Positions 22,856-30,520 of a stretch of 64,000 nt of DNA are shown in pieces. The stretch's first letter is position 1. Each line of letters opens with the position of its first letter. This stretch comes from Ruminococcaceae bacterium FB2012. Its GTDB lineage: Bacteria; Bacillota; Clostridia; Oscillospirales; Ruminococcaceae. The notes under the pieces are model-generated. The model had not been told where the DNA came from and made no database searches. It worked only from the letters and a program-made list of their open reading frames with translations. The position numbers were made by a program, and so were the translations under genes. The stretch covers positions 186,001 to 250,000 of the forward strand of contig FMXS01000005.1 in the NCBI GenBank assembly GCA_900104495.1, given 5' to 3'.

Positions 22856-23797
22856 TTGGGCTATAAAATATATTCAAGGCTGGACGAGATACCCTCCGGC
22901 AACGCGCCGGAAACGGTCACCGAGGGCTGCATCGCTCTGGAGGGCGGGGCTTTCAGAGGCGTCTATACCAACGGCGTCATGGACGCGCTTATGGAGGAAG
23001 GCATCTGCTTCCGGACCACCTACGGCGTCTCTGCGGGAGCTATGAACGCTATCAACTATGTCTCCGGGCAGATAGGCAGGTCGGCAAGGGTCAATCTGCG
23101 CTTCCGGCACGACAGCCGCTACGTCGGCAAGGACGCTTTGAAGGGCAACCGGGGCATCGTCGGCTTTGACTTTGTGTTCGGAGACCTGCCGGGCATCGAA
23201 CCGCTGAACCGGGAAAGACTCATGGACCCCGCCACCGAGCTTTTTGCGGTGGCCGCCTGCCTGGAGACCGGCAAGGCCGAGGCTCTCGGCAAGGGCAGCA
23301 GCCCCGAGGATGTTTTCAAAGCGGTGCAGGCTTCGGCTTCAATGCCCTATATCGCCATGCCGGTGGAGATCGGCGGGAAACATTATCTCGACGGCGGCTG
23401 CGCCTGCAAGATACCCTACCGCTTCCCGCTGGAACGGGGCTTTGAGAAGATCGTCGTCGTCAGGACCCGACCCCGCACCTACCGCAAGAAGCTGAAGATC
23501 TCCGGGCACTTCGACACCGCCAAGCTGGTATACCGGCGCTACCCGGAATTCATTGCCAGCCTTGCCCGTTCCGGCGAGGACTACAACCGCCAGTGCGACG
23601 AGCTGGAGCTTCTCGAAGCCCGGGGACGCATCTTCGTCATCGCGCCTTCCCGGCCGGTGACGGTCGGCCGTTTTGAGGGCAGCATGGGCAAGCTGGGTGA
23701 ACTCTACCGTCTCGGCTACAACGACGCAAAGGAACGCATCCCGGCTCTGAAGGAATACCTGGCCCTACCGCGGACGGCGGAATTCCGCCGCAAGTAA
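22856..23797 (+). CDS. Patatin-like phospholipase (RssA/YjjU type)
   Basis: The 313-residue serine lipase/acyl hydrolase of the patatin fold has the oxyanion GGAFRG at residues 30-35, the nucleophile elbow GVSAG with Ser59, and DGG with Asp179 of the Ser-Asp dyad. C-terminal residues 230-303 are the usual helical tail of the bacterial YjjU group. The start is TTG 22856, with CGGAG 8-9 bases upstream. An in-frame GTG at 22817 lies inside the preceding terminator and is rejected. The last 10 residues (LPRTAEFRRK) are encoded by repeat A copy 4, so the original C-terminus was probably replaced or extended by the repeat. The substrate lipid is unknown. Confidence 0.9.
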   Translation: MGYKIYSRLDEIPSGNAPETVTEGCIALEGGAFRGVYTNGVMDALMEEGICFRTTYGVSAGAMNAINYVSGQIGRSARVNLRFRHDSRYVGKDALKGNRGIVGFDFVFGDLPGIEPLNRERLMDPATELFAVAACLETGKAEALGKGSSPEDVFKAVQASASMPYIAMPVEIGGKHYLDGGCACKIPYRFPLERGFEKIVVVRTRPRTYRKKLKISGHFDTAKLVYRRYPEFIASLARSGEDYNRQCDELELLEARGRIFVIAPSRPVTVGRFEGSMGKLGELYRLGYNDAKERIPALKEYLALPRTAEFRRK

Positions 23798-23860
23798 CAT
23801 AGTGCGGGAGGAAAGTTTGTGTTGCGGCGGGGCTGGACAAAAGCGGATCAACCGCGCGCA
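23763..23860 (+). repeat. Dispersed repeat A, copy 4 (overlaps a coding end)
   Basis: It begins CCCTACCGCGGACGG and contains the perfect 16-bp palindrome CGGCGGAATTCCGCCG (23775-23790). The core stem is CCGCCGCAA (23785-23793) with TTGCGGCGG (23822-23830). It ends GGCTGGACAAAAGCGG. The first 35 bases encode the last residues and stop of the patatin-like protein. Confidence 0.85.
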
Positions 23861-23889
23861 TAAATGCTTATTCATAATGAGGTAACACT

Positions 23890-24741
23890 ATGAAAGACGA
23901 ATTCGGAGGATATTATTTCAAAGCGCAGAGCGGTGAGAAAACTCTCGCCGTCATCGCCGCTTACCACCGCTCCAAGGGCGCGGAAAGCTGCTCGGTGCAG
24001 ATCATCAGCGATACAGGAGTATGGAGCGCCGACTATCCCGCGGGAGCATATCATAAGACCAAAAAAGGCTTCCGTATACGCCTCGGAGAAAATAAGTTCA
24101 CAGAAAAAGGTATGGAGCTGTGCATCAGCCGTCCCGGCCTTGAGGTCCGCGGACGCCTCCGCTTCGGGGACTTCTCCCCCATTGCCTACGACATCATGGG
24201 ACCCTTCTGCGCCGTTCCCTTTATGGAATGCCGTCATACCGTGGTGAGTATGCGCCACCGGGTGGACGGGCTCATCAACGTCAACGGCGAAGAGTACAGG
24301 TTCAAAAACGGCATCGGCTATATCGAAGGCGACAGAGGCAGGTCCTTCCCGAAGGTCTACTCCTGGACCCAGTGCTGCTTTGAGAACGGCTCGCTGATGT
24401 TAAGCGTCGCGGATATCCCCATAGGGCCCGTGAATTTTACGGGGATAATCGGCGTGGTGATGCTGGAAGGCAAGGAGTACCGCATCGCCACCTATCTCGG
24501 CGCAAGACCCGTAAAAATAAAGGACGGCTCCGTGACGGTCCGCCAGGGAAAATACCGGCTTACAGCGACGCTGATCGAAAAGCAGGCCCGCCCGCTGGCG
24601 GCTCCCGTTTCCGGCTCCATGACCAGGACGATCCACGAAAGCGCCTCCTGCAAAGCCCGTTACAGGCTCCTGCGGGAAGGCGAGGTCCTGCTTGATATTG
24701 AAAGCGACAGGGCGTCTTTTGAATATGAGTACCCGGAATAG
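23890..24741 (+). CDS. Tocopherol-cyclase-like domain protein
   Basis: The 283-residue protein belongs to the tocopherol cyclase-like family (PF14249), a two-beta-barrel lipocalin-like fold. GIGYIEGDRGRSFPKVYSWT and QCCFENGSLMLSVADIPI near residues 138-180 are its best marks. Bacterial members are not tocopherol makers; their ligands are likely lipids or isoprenoids, but this is not established. There is no signal peptide, so it is cytoplasmic. It follows the patatin-like gene by about 90 bases (repeat A in between) and precedes nth by 24 bases. GAGGT lies 9 bases before the ATG. No catalytic residues can be assigned. Confidence 0.82.
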   Translation: MKDEFGGYYFKAQSGEKTLAVIAAYHRSKGAESCSVQIISDTGVWSADYPAGAYHKTKKGFRIRLGENKFTEKGMELCISRPGLEVRGRLRFGDFSPIAYDIMGPFCAVPFMECRHTVVSMRHRVDGLINVNGEEYRFKNGIGYIEGDRGRSFPKVYSWTQCCFENGSLMLSVADIPIGPVNFTGIIGVVMLEGKEYRIATYLGARPVKIKDGSVTVRQGKYRLTATLIEKQARPLAAPVSGSMTRTIHESASCKARYRLLREGEVLLDIESDRASFEYEYPE

Positions 24742-24765
24742 CGTTTCTGAGATAAGGGTGAGAAT

Positions 24766-25407
24766 ATGACAATAAAACAAAAAGCCGTACTGGTCTGCGA
24801 CAGGCTGGAGGAAAAATATCCCGAGGCGATATGCTCTCTCGATTACACTCAGCCCCACGAACTGATGATCGCGGGGAGGCTCTCGGCTCAGTGTACCGAC
24901 GAGCGGGTGAACATCGTCACCAAGGAGCTTTTCGCCAAGTACAAAAGCATAGAAGATTTCGCCTCCGCAGACGTTAATGACATCGAGGAGATCATCCGGC
25001 CCTGCGGGCTCTTTAAGACCAAGGCGGCCTCCGTCGTCGGGATGTGTAGGGCGATAAACGAGCGCTTCGGCGGGAGGATCCCCGACACGATAGAAGAACT
25101 GACTACCCTTCCCGGCATCGGCCGAAAGACCGCCAATCTTATCATGGGGGACGTGTTCCGTAAGCCTGCGGTAGTCACCGATACCCATTGCATCCGCATT
25201 ACCGGGAGACTCGGGCTCACCAAAAACACCGACCCCGCTAAGGTAGAGGCCGACCTTTGGAAGATACTCCCAAAGGAACGGTCAAGCGACCTCTGCCACC
25301 GGCTGGTGCTTTTCGGACGGGAGATCTGCAAAGCCCGGAACCCTCTCTGCGGGGAATGCCCGCTGGCGGATCTATGCGGCGGACCCGGAAAGAAGGGCGG
25401 CAGATGA
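24766..25407 (+). CDS. nth: Endonuclease III
   Basis: A 213-residue bifunctional DNA glycosylase/AP lyase for oxidised pyrimidines. The helix-hairpin-helix LPGIGRKTAN carries the catalytic Lys121, and TDTHC carries Asp139. The C-terminal 4Fe-4S loop has C-x6-C-x2-C-x5-C (CKARNPLCGECPLADLC). The length and order match E. coli Nth. GGTGAG precedes the ATG. The stop overlaps the ATG of the phosphatase gene (ATGA), so the two are translationally coupled. Confidence 0.97.
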   Translation: MTIKQKAVLVCDRLEEKYPEAICSLDYTQPHELMIAGRLSAQCTDERVNIVTKELFAKYKSIEDFASADVNDIEEIIRPCGLFKTKAASVVGMCRAINERFGGRIPDTIEELTTLPGIGRKTANLIMGDVFRKPAVVTDTHCIRITGRLGLTKNTDPAKVEADLWKILPKERSSDLCHRLVLFGREICKARNPLCGECPLADLCGGPGKKGGR

Positions 25408-26087
25408 AAAGTCTTCTCGAGACCACAATGAACACCCGGGACCTTGGGGGATATCCCTGCGCCGGAGGCGCCGAGACCCGGCGGGGCGTGCTGCTTCGCA
25501 GCGACAAGATAACCGAGCCCTCCCGTAAAGACCTCGCCTTTCTGCGGGAACGGGGCATCGGTACGGTAATTGACCTGCGAACCGACTTTGAAGCCGAGGA
25601 TTCCCCCAGCGGACTGGAAGATGCGGGCTTTGAATATTACAGATTCCCAATTACCGAGGGAAGCTCCGTTCCGCGGACAGCGGCGGCGGTGCCTCTCAGC
25701 TATCTGTGCATTGCTCGGGACCCGAATATGCCAAAGGTCTTCCGCACTCTGGCAGCGGCAAAAGGCGGGGTGCTTTTCGGCTGCTCGGCCGGCAAGGACC
25801 GCACCGGCGTGGTCAGCGCCGTCATCCTGCTGCTCTGCGGCGCCGATGATGAGGATATTGTCGATAATTATATGCTCACCAAAGAATGCTGCGCCCCTCT
25901 GTGGAAAATGATCCGCGAGGTCTTTCCGGGCTATGACATGAGCGCCGTCATCCCGAGGGAAGAATTCATGAGCGGCTTTCTGCGGCTGTTCCGGGAGGCT
26001 TACGGCACGGCGGAGAATTATCTGTTCTCCCTGGGCCTGACATCGGAGGAGCTCGCTGCAGTAAAGAGAAAGCTGTGCGGTGCATGA
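25404..26087 (+). CDS. Tyrosine-protein phosphatase (Y_phosphatase3 type)
   Basis: A 227-residue dual-specificity/tyrosine phosphatase with the active-site loop CSAGKDR (Cys127, Arg133). The N-terminus RDLGGYPCAGGAETRRGVLL is the typical opening of the Y_phosphatase3 family (N-x-RDLGG). IDLRTDFE in the middle supplies the family's conserved Asp-Leu-Arg. Members act on protein phosphotyrosine or phosphoinositides. The ATG overlaps the nth stop; an in-frame extension to 25257 inside nth has no family similarity and is rejected. The substrate is unknown. Confidence 0.92.
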   Translation: MKSLLETTMNTRDLGGYPCAGGAETRRGVLLRSDKITEPSRKDLAFLRERGIGTVIDLRTDFEAEDSPSGLEDAGFEYYRFPITEGSSVPRTAAAVPLSYLCIARDPNMPKVFRTLAAAKGGVLFGCSAGKDRTGVVSAVILLLCGADDEDIVDNYMLTKECCAPLWKMIREVFPGYDMSAVIPREEFMSGFLRLFREAYGTAENYLFSLGLTSEELAAVKRKLCGA

Positions 26088-26216
26088 ATTCGATGCTTTA
26101 CGGTTCCCCGGAAGGCAGGCTTGTTATCGAGGAGCTTATGCGCGTGCCGGAATTGCCGCCCGCGTCGGGATGCCTTCTGCGCGGAATGTCCTTTAACAGA
26201 CTTATACCGCAGGGGC

Positions 26217-26303
26217 TGACAGCTTTGTGCAGCCCCGCTGCAAATCTATCTTTCCTTCCGCGTTATGTTGCTTGCGGCGGAATTCCGCCGTCCGCGGTAG
26301 GAC
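26217..26303 (-). repeat. Dispersed repeat A, copy 5 (inverted)
   Basis: Read on the minus strand it matches copy 4 closely: CTACCGCGGACGGCGGAATT at its left end, then the palindrome CGGCGGAATTCCGCCG (26275-26290). CCGCCGCAA pairs with TTGCAGCGG (one mismatch), then GGCTGCACAAAG. It occupies most of the 232 bases between the phosphatase and the histidine kinase, the only copy in this orientation. The 80 bases before it (26088-26216) show no recognisable feature. Confidence 0.85.
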
Positions 26304-26319
26304 AAAAGGAAGTGAGCAC

Positions 26320-27192
26320 TTGCTGATCTGCATTGCCGTGTTGGGCATTGTCTGTATACTGCTGATAATAAAGCTGCTCGTTATGCGCCGGTCGGCGGAG
26401 GAAATGCTGGAGCAGCTGGATATGATCCTCGCGGAGGACACCAACGCCGTTATCGGCATAACCTCCTCCGACAGAAAAATGCGGGACCTCGCCGCCGGAC
26501 TCGACCAAAGGCTCCGGGCTCTCAGACGGGAACAGCTCCGCTTTCTAAACGGTGACCGTGAACTGAAAGAAGCCGTCACCAACATCTCCCACGACCTGCG
26601 AACTCCGCTGACGGCTATCATGGGCTATCTTGAAGTTATGAAGCGGATAGAGAAGTCCCCGGAGCTGGAGAACTATCTGAAGATCATCGAGGGCAGAGCC
26701 GTGGCTATGCGCCAGCTCACCGAGGAGCTCTTCCGCTATTCGGTCATCCTTTCGGAACAGGGCCTCAGCACTCCCGAAGAGACCAACATCAATGCGGTCC
26801 TGGAGGACTGCATAATGGGCTACTATGCGGCCCTTACCGAAAGAGGCATCACCCCGGAGATAGAGATCACCGAGACCCGAGTCATCCGATGCCTTGACCG
26901 CGCGGCACTGTCAAGAGTTTTCGGCAACCTGATGAACAACGCTTTGAAATACTCCGGCGGGGACCTTACGATCACCATGACCGAGCCCTGCATCATCAAG
27001 TTCACCAACTCTGCGCCCTCTTTGACGCAGACCCAGGTAGAGCGGCTCTTTGACCGTTTCTACACCGTTGAGGGCGCCCGAAGCGGCACCGGCCTCGGTC
27101 TTTCCATAGCCAGGTCCTTCGTTGAGCAGATGGGCGGCAGCATCGGCGCCTCCCTGGACGACGGAAAGCTCACCATAAAGATAGAACTATGA
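26320..27192 (+). CDS. Sensor histidine kinase without adjacent response regulator
   Basis: The 290-residue kinase has one membrane helix (residues 1-20, LLICIAVLGIVCILLIIKLL) and essentially no extracellular sensor. A linker follows, then the HisKA box NISHDLRTPLTAI with phospho-acceptor His91. The ATPase domain shows N box NLMNNALKYS and G box GARSGTGLGLS. This short intramembrane-type layout resembles kinases that work with OmpR-type regulators in clostridia. The start is TTG 26320, with AAGGA 9 bases before it. An ATG at 26227 is in frame but lies inside repeat A copy 5 and would add 31 repeat-encoded residues. The likely partner is the orphan regulator at 50928. Confidence 0.9.
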   Translation: MLICIAVLGIVCILLIIKLLVMRRSAEEMLEQLDMILAEDTNAVIGITSSDRKMRDLAAGLDQRLRALRREQLRFLNGDRELKEAVTNISHDLRTPLTAIMGYLEVMKRIEKSPELENYLKIIEGRAVAMRQLTEELFRYSVILSEQGLSTPEETNINAVLEDCIMGYYAALTERGITPEIEITETRVIRCLDRAALSRVFGNLMNNALKYSGGDLTITMTEPCIIKFTNSAPSLTQTQVERLFDRFYTVEGARSGTGLGLSIARSFVEQMGGSIGASLDDGKLTIKIEL

Positions 27193-27200
27193 CAACGCAA

Positions 27201-27235
27201 ACAAAAACCGCCCCGCGGGATGCTCCTGCGGGGCG
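27201..27235. terminator. Bidirectional terminator between converging genes
   Basis: CGCCCCGC (27209-27216) pairs perfectly with GCGGGGCG (27228-27235). The minus strand follows with GTTTTTGTTTG and the plus strand with ATATTGTTTTT. Confidence 0.92.
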
Positions 27236-27247
27236 ATATTGTTTTTA

Positions 27248-27973
27248 TCAGCTTTCGGATTTTTCTTCCGTATCGGCTTTTTCTTCGGTATCGTTTTTTA
27301 CTTCCGTGTCGGACTTTTCTTTGGCCTTCACATTTTCCTCGCCGGGGATCTTTTCATCGACGAAGACCGTCTCGCCGAAGCGGTAGCGGCGGGAGATCAG
27401 CATTAAGATCACGCCTAAGAACACCAGCCCGAAGCAGATGCAGAGCTCGATGACCGTCATGGTCAGATCAAACTCCGTAAGTACCATGCTGGAGACTGCG
27501 TACTGCCAGGCCTCGTCGCTGATACTGAGCTGCTCAAAGTGGGCCTTGAGAAGCGCAAGCTGTTCGTCGTTTATCTCCTTTGCGACGCCGAGGAACCGAT
27601 GTGAGACGGTGGGCGCTCCGGCACGATCCGCAAGGTACTCAGCTGTCTGAGCGGTGATCTGATCGTAGTCGTCAATGCCTTCTCTGACCTGGATAGTGAC
27701 ATATCCGCCGTTGTCGGCGATAAGGTAGAGAGCAGTTTCGGTCTTTCCGACGGGGATGAAGAAAAGATGTCTGCTGTCCTCCAGGGTACCCAGCTTGGTG
27801 ACCACGAATTTTATCTCGCCCTCGGCAACGTCGCCTTTTTCAATGGTGCCGTAGGACATATCGTCAATGTTGGATTTCTTGAAAACAAGACTGAAAGCGT
27901 CGGTGGCGCAGAATATCAGCAGCACCAGTCCGATGATGACCGACAGTACACCGAATCCCAATGTCTTTTTCAT
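27248..27973 (-). CDS. Two-helix membrane protein with acidic repetitive tail, unknown function
   Basis: The 241-residue protein has a membrane helix at residues 4-26, an extracellular domain of about 130 residues and a second helix near 170-192 (ELCICFGLVFLGVILMLISR). The cytoplasmic tail ends in a low-complexity stretch made of T/D-E-E/V-K units (SDTEVKNDTEEKADTEEKSE). A similar topology is seen in the gene at 52939 (helix, external domain, helix), but I cannot show homology. ATG 27973 is chosen because GGGGAAG lies 8 bases before it; a GTG at 27982 lies within that ribosome site. It has its own promoter and terminator. Not recognised. Confidence 0.75.
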   Translation of the reverse strand: MKKTLGFGVLSVIIGLVLLIFCATDAFSLVFKKSNIDDMSYGTIEKGDVAEGEIKFVVTKLGTLEDSRHLFFIPVGKTETALYLIADNGGYVTIQVREGIDDYDQITAQTAEYLADRAGAPTVSHRFLGVAKEINDEQLALLKAHFEQLSISDEAWQYAVSSMVLTEFDLTMTVIELCICFGLVFLGVILMLISRRYRFGETVFVDEKIPGEENVKAKEKSDTEVKNDTEEKADTEEKSES

Positions 27974-28023
27974 ACAGGACACTTCCCCTTAATCAGCTTG
28001 ACCGCAACACGGTCAGCAAGTAT

Positions 28024-28052
28024 ATTATACCAAAGGAAAGTCTATCTGTCAA
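28024..28052 (-). promoter_or_regulatory. Sigma-A promoter of the two-helix membrane protein gene
   Basis: TTGACA (28047-28052) and TATAAT (28024-28029) on the minus strand are 17 bases apart, about 45 bases before the ATG. Confidence 0.88.
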
Positions 28053-28082
28053 GGCGGGGGCGTGCTCATCATCCGGTATCAG

Positions 28083-28526
28083 CTAAAAGAAGATATACCG
28101 TATCAGCCCCACTGCCGTACCGGCGAGGGTGCCGTAGAGGATCACCGGGCCGGCTATGGTGAATATTTTCACGCCCACGCCCGTGACAAAGCCTTCGGTC
28201 TTGAATTCCACCGCGGGAGCCGCAACTGCGTTGGCAAAGCCCGTGATAGGCACCAGCGTCCCGGCGCCGCCGTGTTTGGCGATGCGGTCGTATATCCCCG
28301 CTGCCGTCAGCAGCACCGAGAGCAGTATCAGCGTGAGGCTCACCGCCGTACCCGCGTCCGTATCGTCCAGGCCCAGCCCGGTGTAGATGCTTAGCAGCAC
28401 CTGCCCCAGCAAGCAGATGCTCCCGCCGATGAGAAAGGCTTTCAGCACATTCAAAGCACTTGCGGAATTCTTTGAGGCCTTCTTATACATCTTCTCGTAT
28501 TGCTCGTATGACATATCAAGCTTCAT
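28083..28526 (-). CDS. spoVAC: Stage V sporulation protein AC
   Basis: The 147-residue spore membrane protein has four hydrophobic segments. The conserved SpoVAC block AKHGGAGTLVPITGFANAVA lies near residues 83-102, followed by VEFKTEGFVTGVGVKIFTIA. SpoVAC is part of the SpoVA complex that moves dipicolinic acid into the forespore and releases it at germination. ATG 28526 has AAAGGAG 7 bases upstream; a longer in-frame start at 28577 is not supported. It stands alone: spoVAD and spoVAE, normally adjacent, are not in this neighbourhood. A forespore-type promoter lies just upstream. Confidence 0.93.
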   Translation of the reverse strand: MKLDMSYEQYEKMYKKASKNSASALNVLKAFLIGGSICLLGQVLLSIYTGLGLDDTDAGTAVSLTLILLSVLLTAAGIYDRIAKHGGAGTLVPITGFANAVAAPAVEFKTEGFVTGVGVKIFTIAGPVILYGTLAGTAVGLIRYIFF

Positions 28527-28546
28527 GATACCACTCCTTTTCGGGA

Positions 28547-28576
28547 TAGTATCCCCCGCGGGAAAAGGTATATTCA
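28547..28576 (-). promoter_or_regulatory. Possible sigma-G (forespore) promoter of spoVAC
   Basis: On the minus strand TGAATA (28571-28576) and GATACTA (28547-28553) are 17 bases apart. This fits the B. subtilis sigma-G pattern (TGAATA, CATACTA) with one mismatch. No sigma-A promoter is seen for this gene. Confidence 0.6.
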
Positions 28577-28614
28577 TTAAAAATAAAAACTTTTATGCAA
28601 TTTGTTATATCCGC

Positions 28615-28643
28615 TTGACAAAATGCCGAAAATGTTGTATAAT
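28615..28643 (+). promoter_or_regulatory. Sigma-A promoter of the FIST-GGDEF gene
   Basis: TTGACA (28615-28620) and TATAAT (28638-28643) are 17 bases apart, about 59 bases before the ATG. Confidence 0.9.
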
Positions 28644-28708
28644 ATATATAATACCATACAAAAATGAAAAAACTGTTTTCCGTGTGACGTTGAAAAGGTG
28701 GGATAAAG

Positions 28709-30457
28709 ATGAAACAGCTTCAGTTTGAATACCGCGGGGCGGAGCCCTTCAGGCGCGAGCTTCAGAAGGTGGCGCAGTGGTGCAGGAATATGATGCATTC
28801 GGACGTGGTGTTCGATATATACGGGCAGACTTTGTCCTATGCCGATGTAAACGAGGTCAGCGGGATCATCCGCGAGGTGATGCCGAATGCCTTGTACCGC
28901 GGATGCTCCTCCAACGGAAACATCTTCGAGGGCAGAATGGCTAAAACGCCCATAAGCGTCGCCTGTACCGTCTATGAATATCCCGGCACGAAGGTGGAGA
29001 TGATCCAGCTTCATATGGATACGGATACCGAAAAGAGCGCCGTTGAGAAGCTCCGGAAATTCGTGGAGGAAAACCCTTGGGTCAAGGCGATAGAAATGCT
29101 CATCACCATACGGGGAATGTCCATGACCTCCCTTTGCAATGACCTCAGCACCCTCCGTGAGGATATCAAGATCTTCGGCGGCGGAGCCTTTGCTCCCGAC
29201 TTCAACGAGAATGCCGCCTATGTGTTCTCCAACGCCGGAGAATGCTCCGACAATGCGGCAGTGTTTATGATGATCGGCGGCGAGGACCTGCATATCCACA
29301 CCACCCATATCACCGGCTGGAAGCCTCTCGGGCGGGAGCTTCTCGTCACCCGCTCGGAGGGCAGCACTATCTATGAGCTGGACCACAGGCCCGCCTATGA
29401 GACCTATTATAAATATCTCCACATCAAGAACGACGAGAACTTCTTCACCAATACCCTTGAGTTCCCCTTCTTCTACGAGCATAACGGGATGAACATCCTC
29501 CGGGCGCCGGTCTCCAGCAATCCCGACGGTTCGCTGACCATGACCGCTGACGTGGAGCAGGACGTTAAAGCCCGCATAGCCTACGGCGACCCCTGGACGA
29601 TACTCAATGAAGTCAGCGCCGGAGGACAGAGTCTGGCAAAGCACCAGCCCGAGGTCATACATATCTACTCCTGCGCCGCAAGGCATACCTTCTGGGGCAA
29701 TGAGATCGGCAAGGAGACCCTTCCTTTCCAGTCCATAGCTCCCACTTCGGGATTCTACACCTCCGGGGAGTTCCTCCGCACCGGAGGAACTGTCAATCAG
29801 CACAATGTCACCCTTGTGGTGGCGGCCTTCCGTGAGGGCGATGTCCTTGAAAACAATTCCCGCGCCTTTGAGATGCAGACGGAACGGATGTCCGGGAAGG
29901 TGTCTATGATAAACCGCCTTGCCACCTTCATCGACGCCGCTACCGAGGAGCTTGAAAAGGCCAACCGCAAGCTGGAGGAAATGGCGATCCACGACGGCCT
30001 TACCGGGCTCTTCAACCGCGCAGAGATACAGCGGCGCATCACCGCGGCGCTGGGTGAAGAAGGAGCAGTTTCTCTTATCATGCTTGACGCCGATGACTTC
30101 AAGCACGTCAACGACACCTACGGTCACAGCGTGGGGGACGATGTGCTGAAAATGCTCTCGCGGCTGATAACCGATAACTGCACAGGCTTCTGCGCCGAAG
30201 CAGGACGCTGGGGCGGCGAGGAATTTATGATCCTGCTCCGGGGCGAATGCGCCCTCCACGAGGACGAGCTTGCCGAAAAGCTCCGCGTCGCCTTTGAAAC
30301 CGCGGAGATCCCGGTAGCCGGCCGTCAGACGATCTCTCTCGGCACCGCCCGCGCCAAGGACGGCGAAAGCTCCGACTCCCTCTGTATGCGGGTAGACAAC
30401 GCCCTCTACAAAGCCAAACGCACCGGCAAGAACAAGGTCGTGTCGGCGGATAAATAA
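28709..30457 (+). CDS. FIST sensor-diguanylate cyclase (GGDEF) fusion
   Basis: A 582-residue soluble signalling protein. Residues about 20-230 and 240-370 form the FIST_N and FIST_C domains (small-molecule, possibly amino-acid-like, sensing). A short coiled linker (NRLATFIDAATEELEKANRK) leads to a GGDEF domain from about 415. The active-site motif is GGEEF at 502-506, and the substrate region DADDFKHVNDTYGHSVGDDV is intact, so cyclic-di-GMP synthesis is expected. The five residues before the motif (AEAGR-W) lack the RxxD inhibitory site. No cyclic-di-GMP phosphodiesterase or PilZ protein is in the window. It has its own promoter; GAAAAGGTGGG lies 8 bases before the ATG. Confidence 0.93.
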   Translation: MKQLQFEYRGAEPFRRELQKVAQWCRNMMHSDVVFDIYGQTLSYADVNEVSGIIREVMPNALYRGCSSNGNIFEGRMAKTPISVACTVYEYPGTKVEMIQLHMDTDTEKSAVEKLRKFVEENPWVKAIEMLITIRGMSMTSLCNDLSTLREDIKIFGGGAFAPDFNENAAYVFSNAGECSDNAAVFMMIGGEDLHIHTTHITGWKPLGRELLVTRSEGSTIYELDHRPAYETYYKYLHIKNDENFFTNTLEFPFFYEHNGMNILRAPVSSNPDGSLTMTADVEQDVKARIAYGDPWTILNEVSAGGQSLAKHQPEVIHIYSCAARHTFWGNEIGKETLPFQSIAPTSGFYTSGEFLRTGGTVNQHNVTLVVAAFREGDVLENNSRAFEMQTERMSGKVSMINRLATFIDAATEELEKANRKLEEMAIHDGLTGLFNRAEIQRRITAALGEEGAVSLIMLDADDFKHVNDTYGHSVGDDVLKMLSRLITDNCTGFCAEAGRWGGEEFMILLRGECALHEDELAEKLRVAFETAEIPVAGRQTISLGTARAKDGESSDSLCMRVDNALYKAKRTGKNKVVSADK

Positions 30458-30504
30458 CAGAAAAATCAAACCGGGTATTTCTCCGCAGGGAGGAATACCC
30501 GGTT
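30456..30504 (-). terminator. Terminator of the suf genes, shared with the FIST-GGDEF gene
   Basis: A 16-bp stem joins 30469-30484 and 30489-30504 (one G-U pair, loop of 4). On the minus strand it is followed by TTTGATTTTTCTG. On the plus strand no good T tract follows, so it mainly serves sufCB. Confidence 0.88.
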
Positions 30505-30520
30505 AATTGTCAACAGTCAA

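Noticed and set aside
26084..26326. 80-codon open frame between the phosphatase and the kinase
   Set aside because: Roughly a third of it is repeat A sequence and the rest has no recognisable fold or ribosome site.
28577..30469. 630-codon minus-strand open frame opposite the FIST-GGDEF gene
   Set aside because: No domains; it mirrors the GC-rich codon pattern of the real gene, which has promoter and ribosome site.
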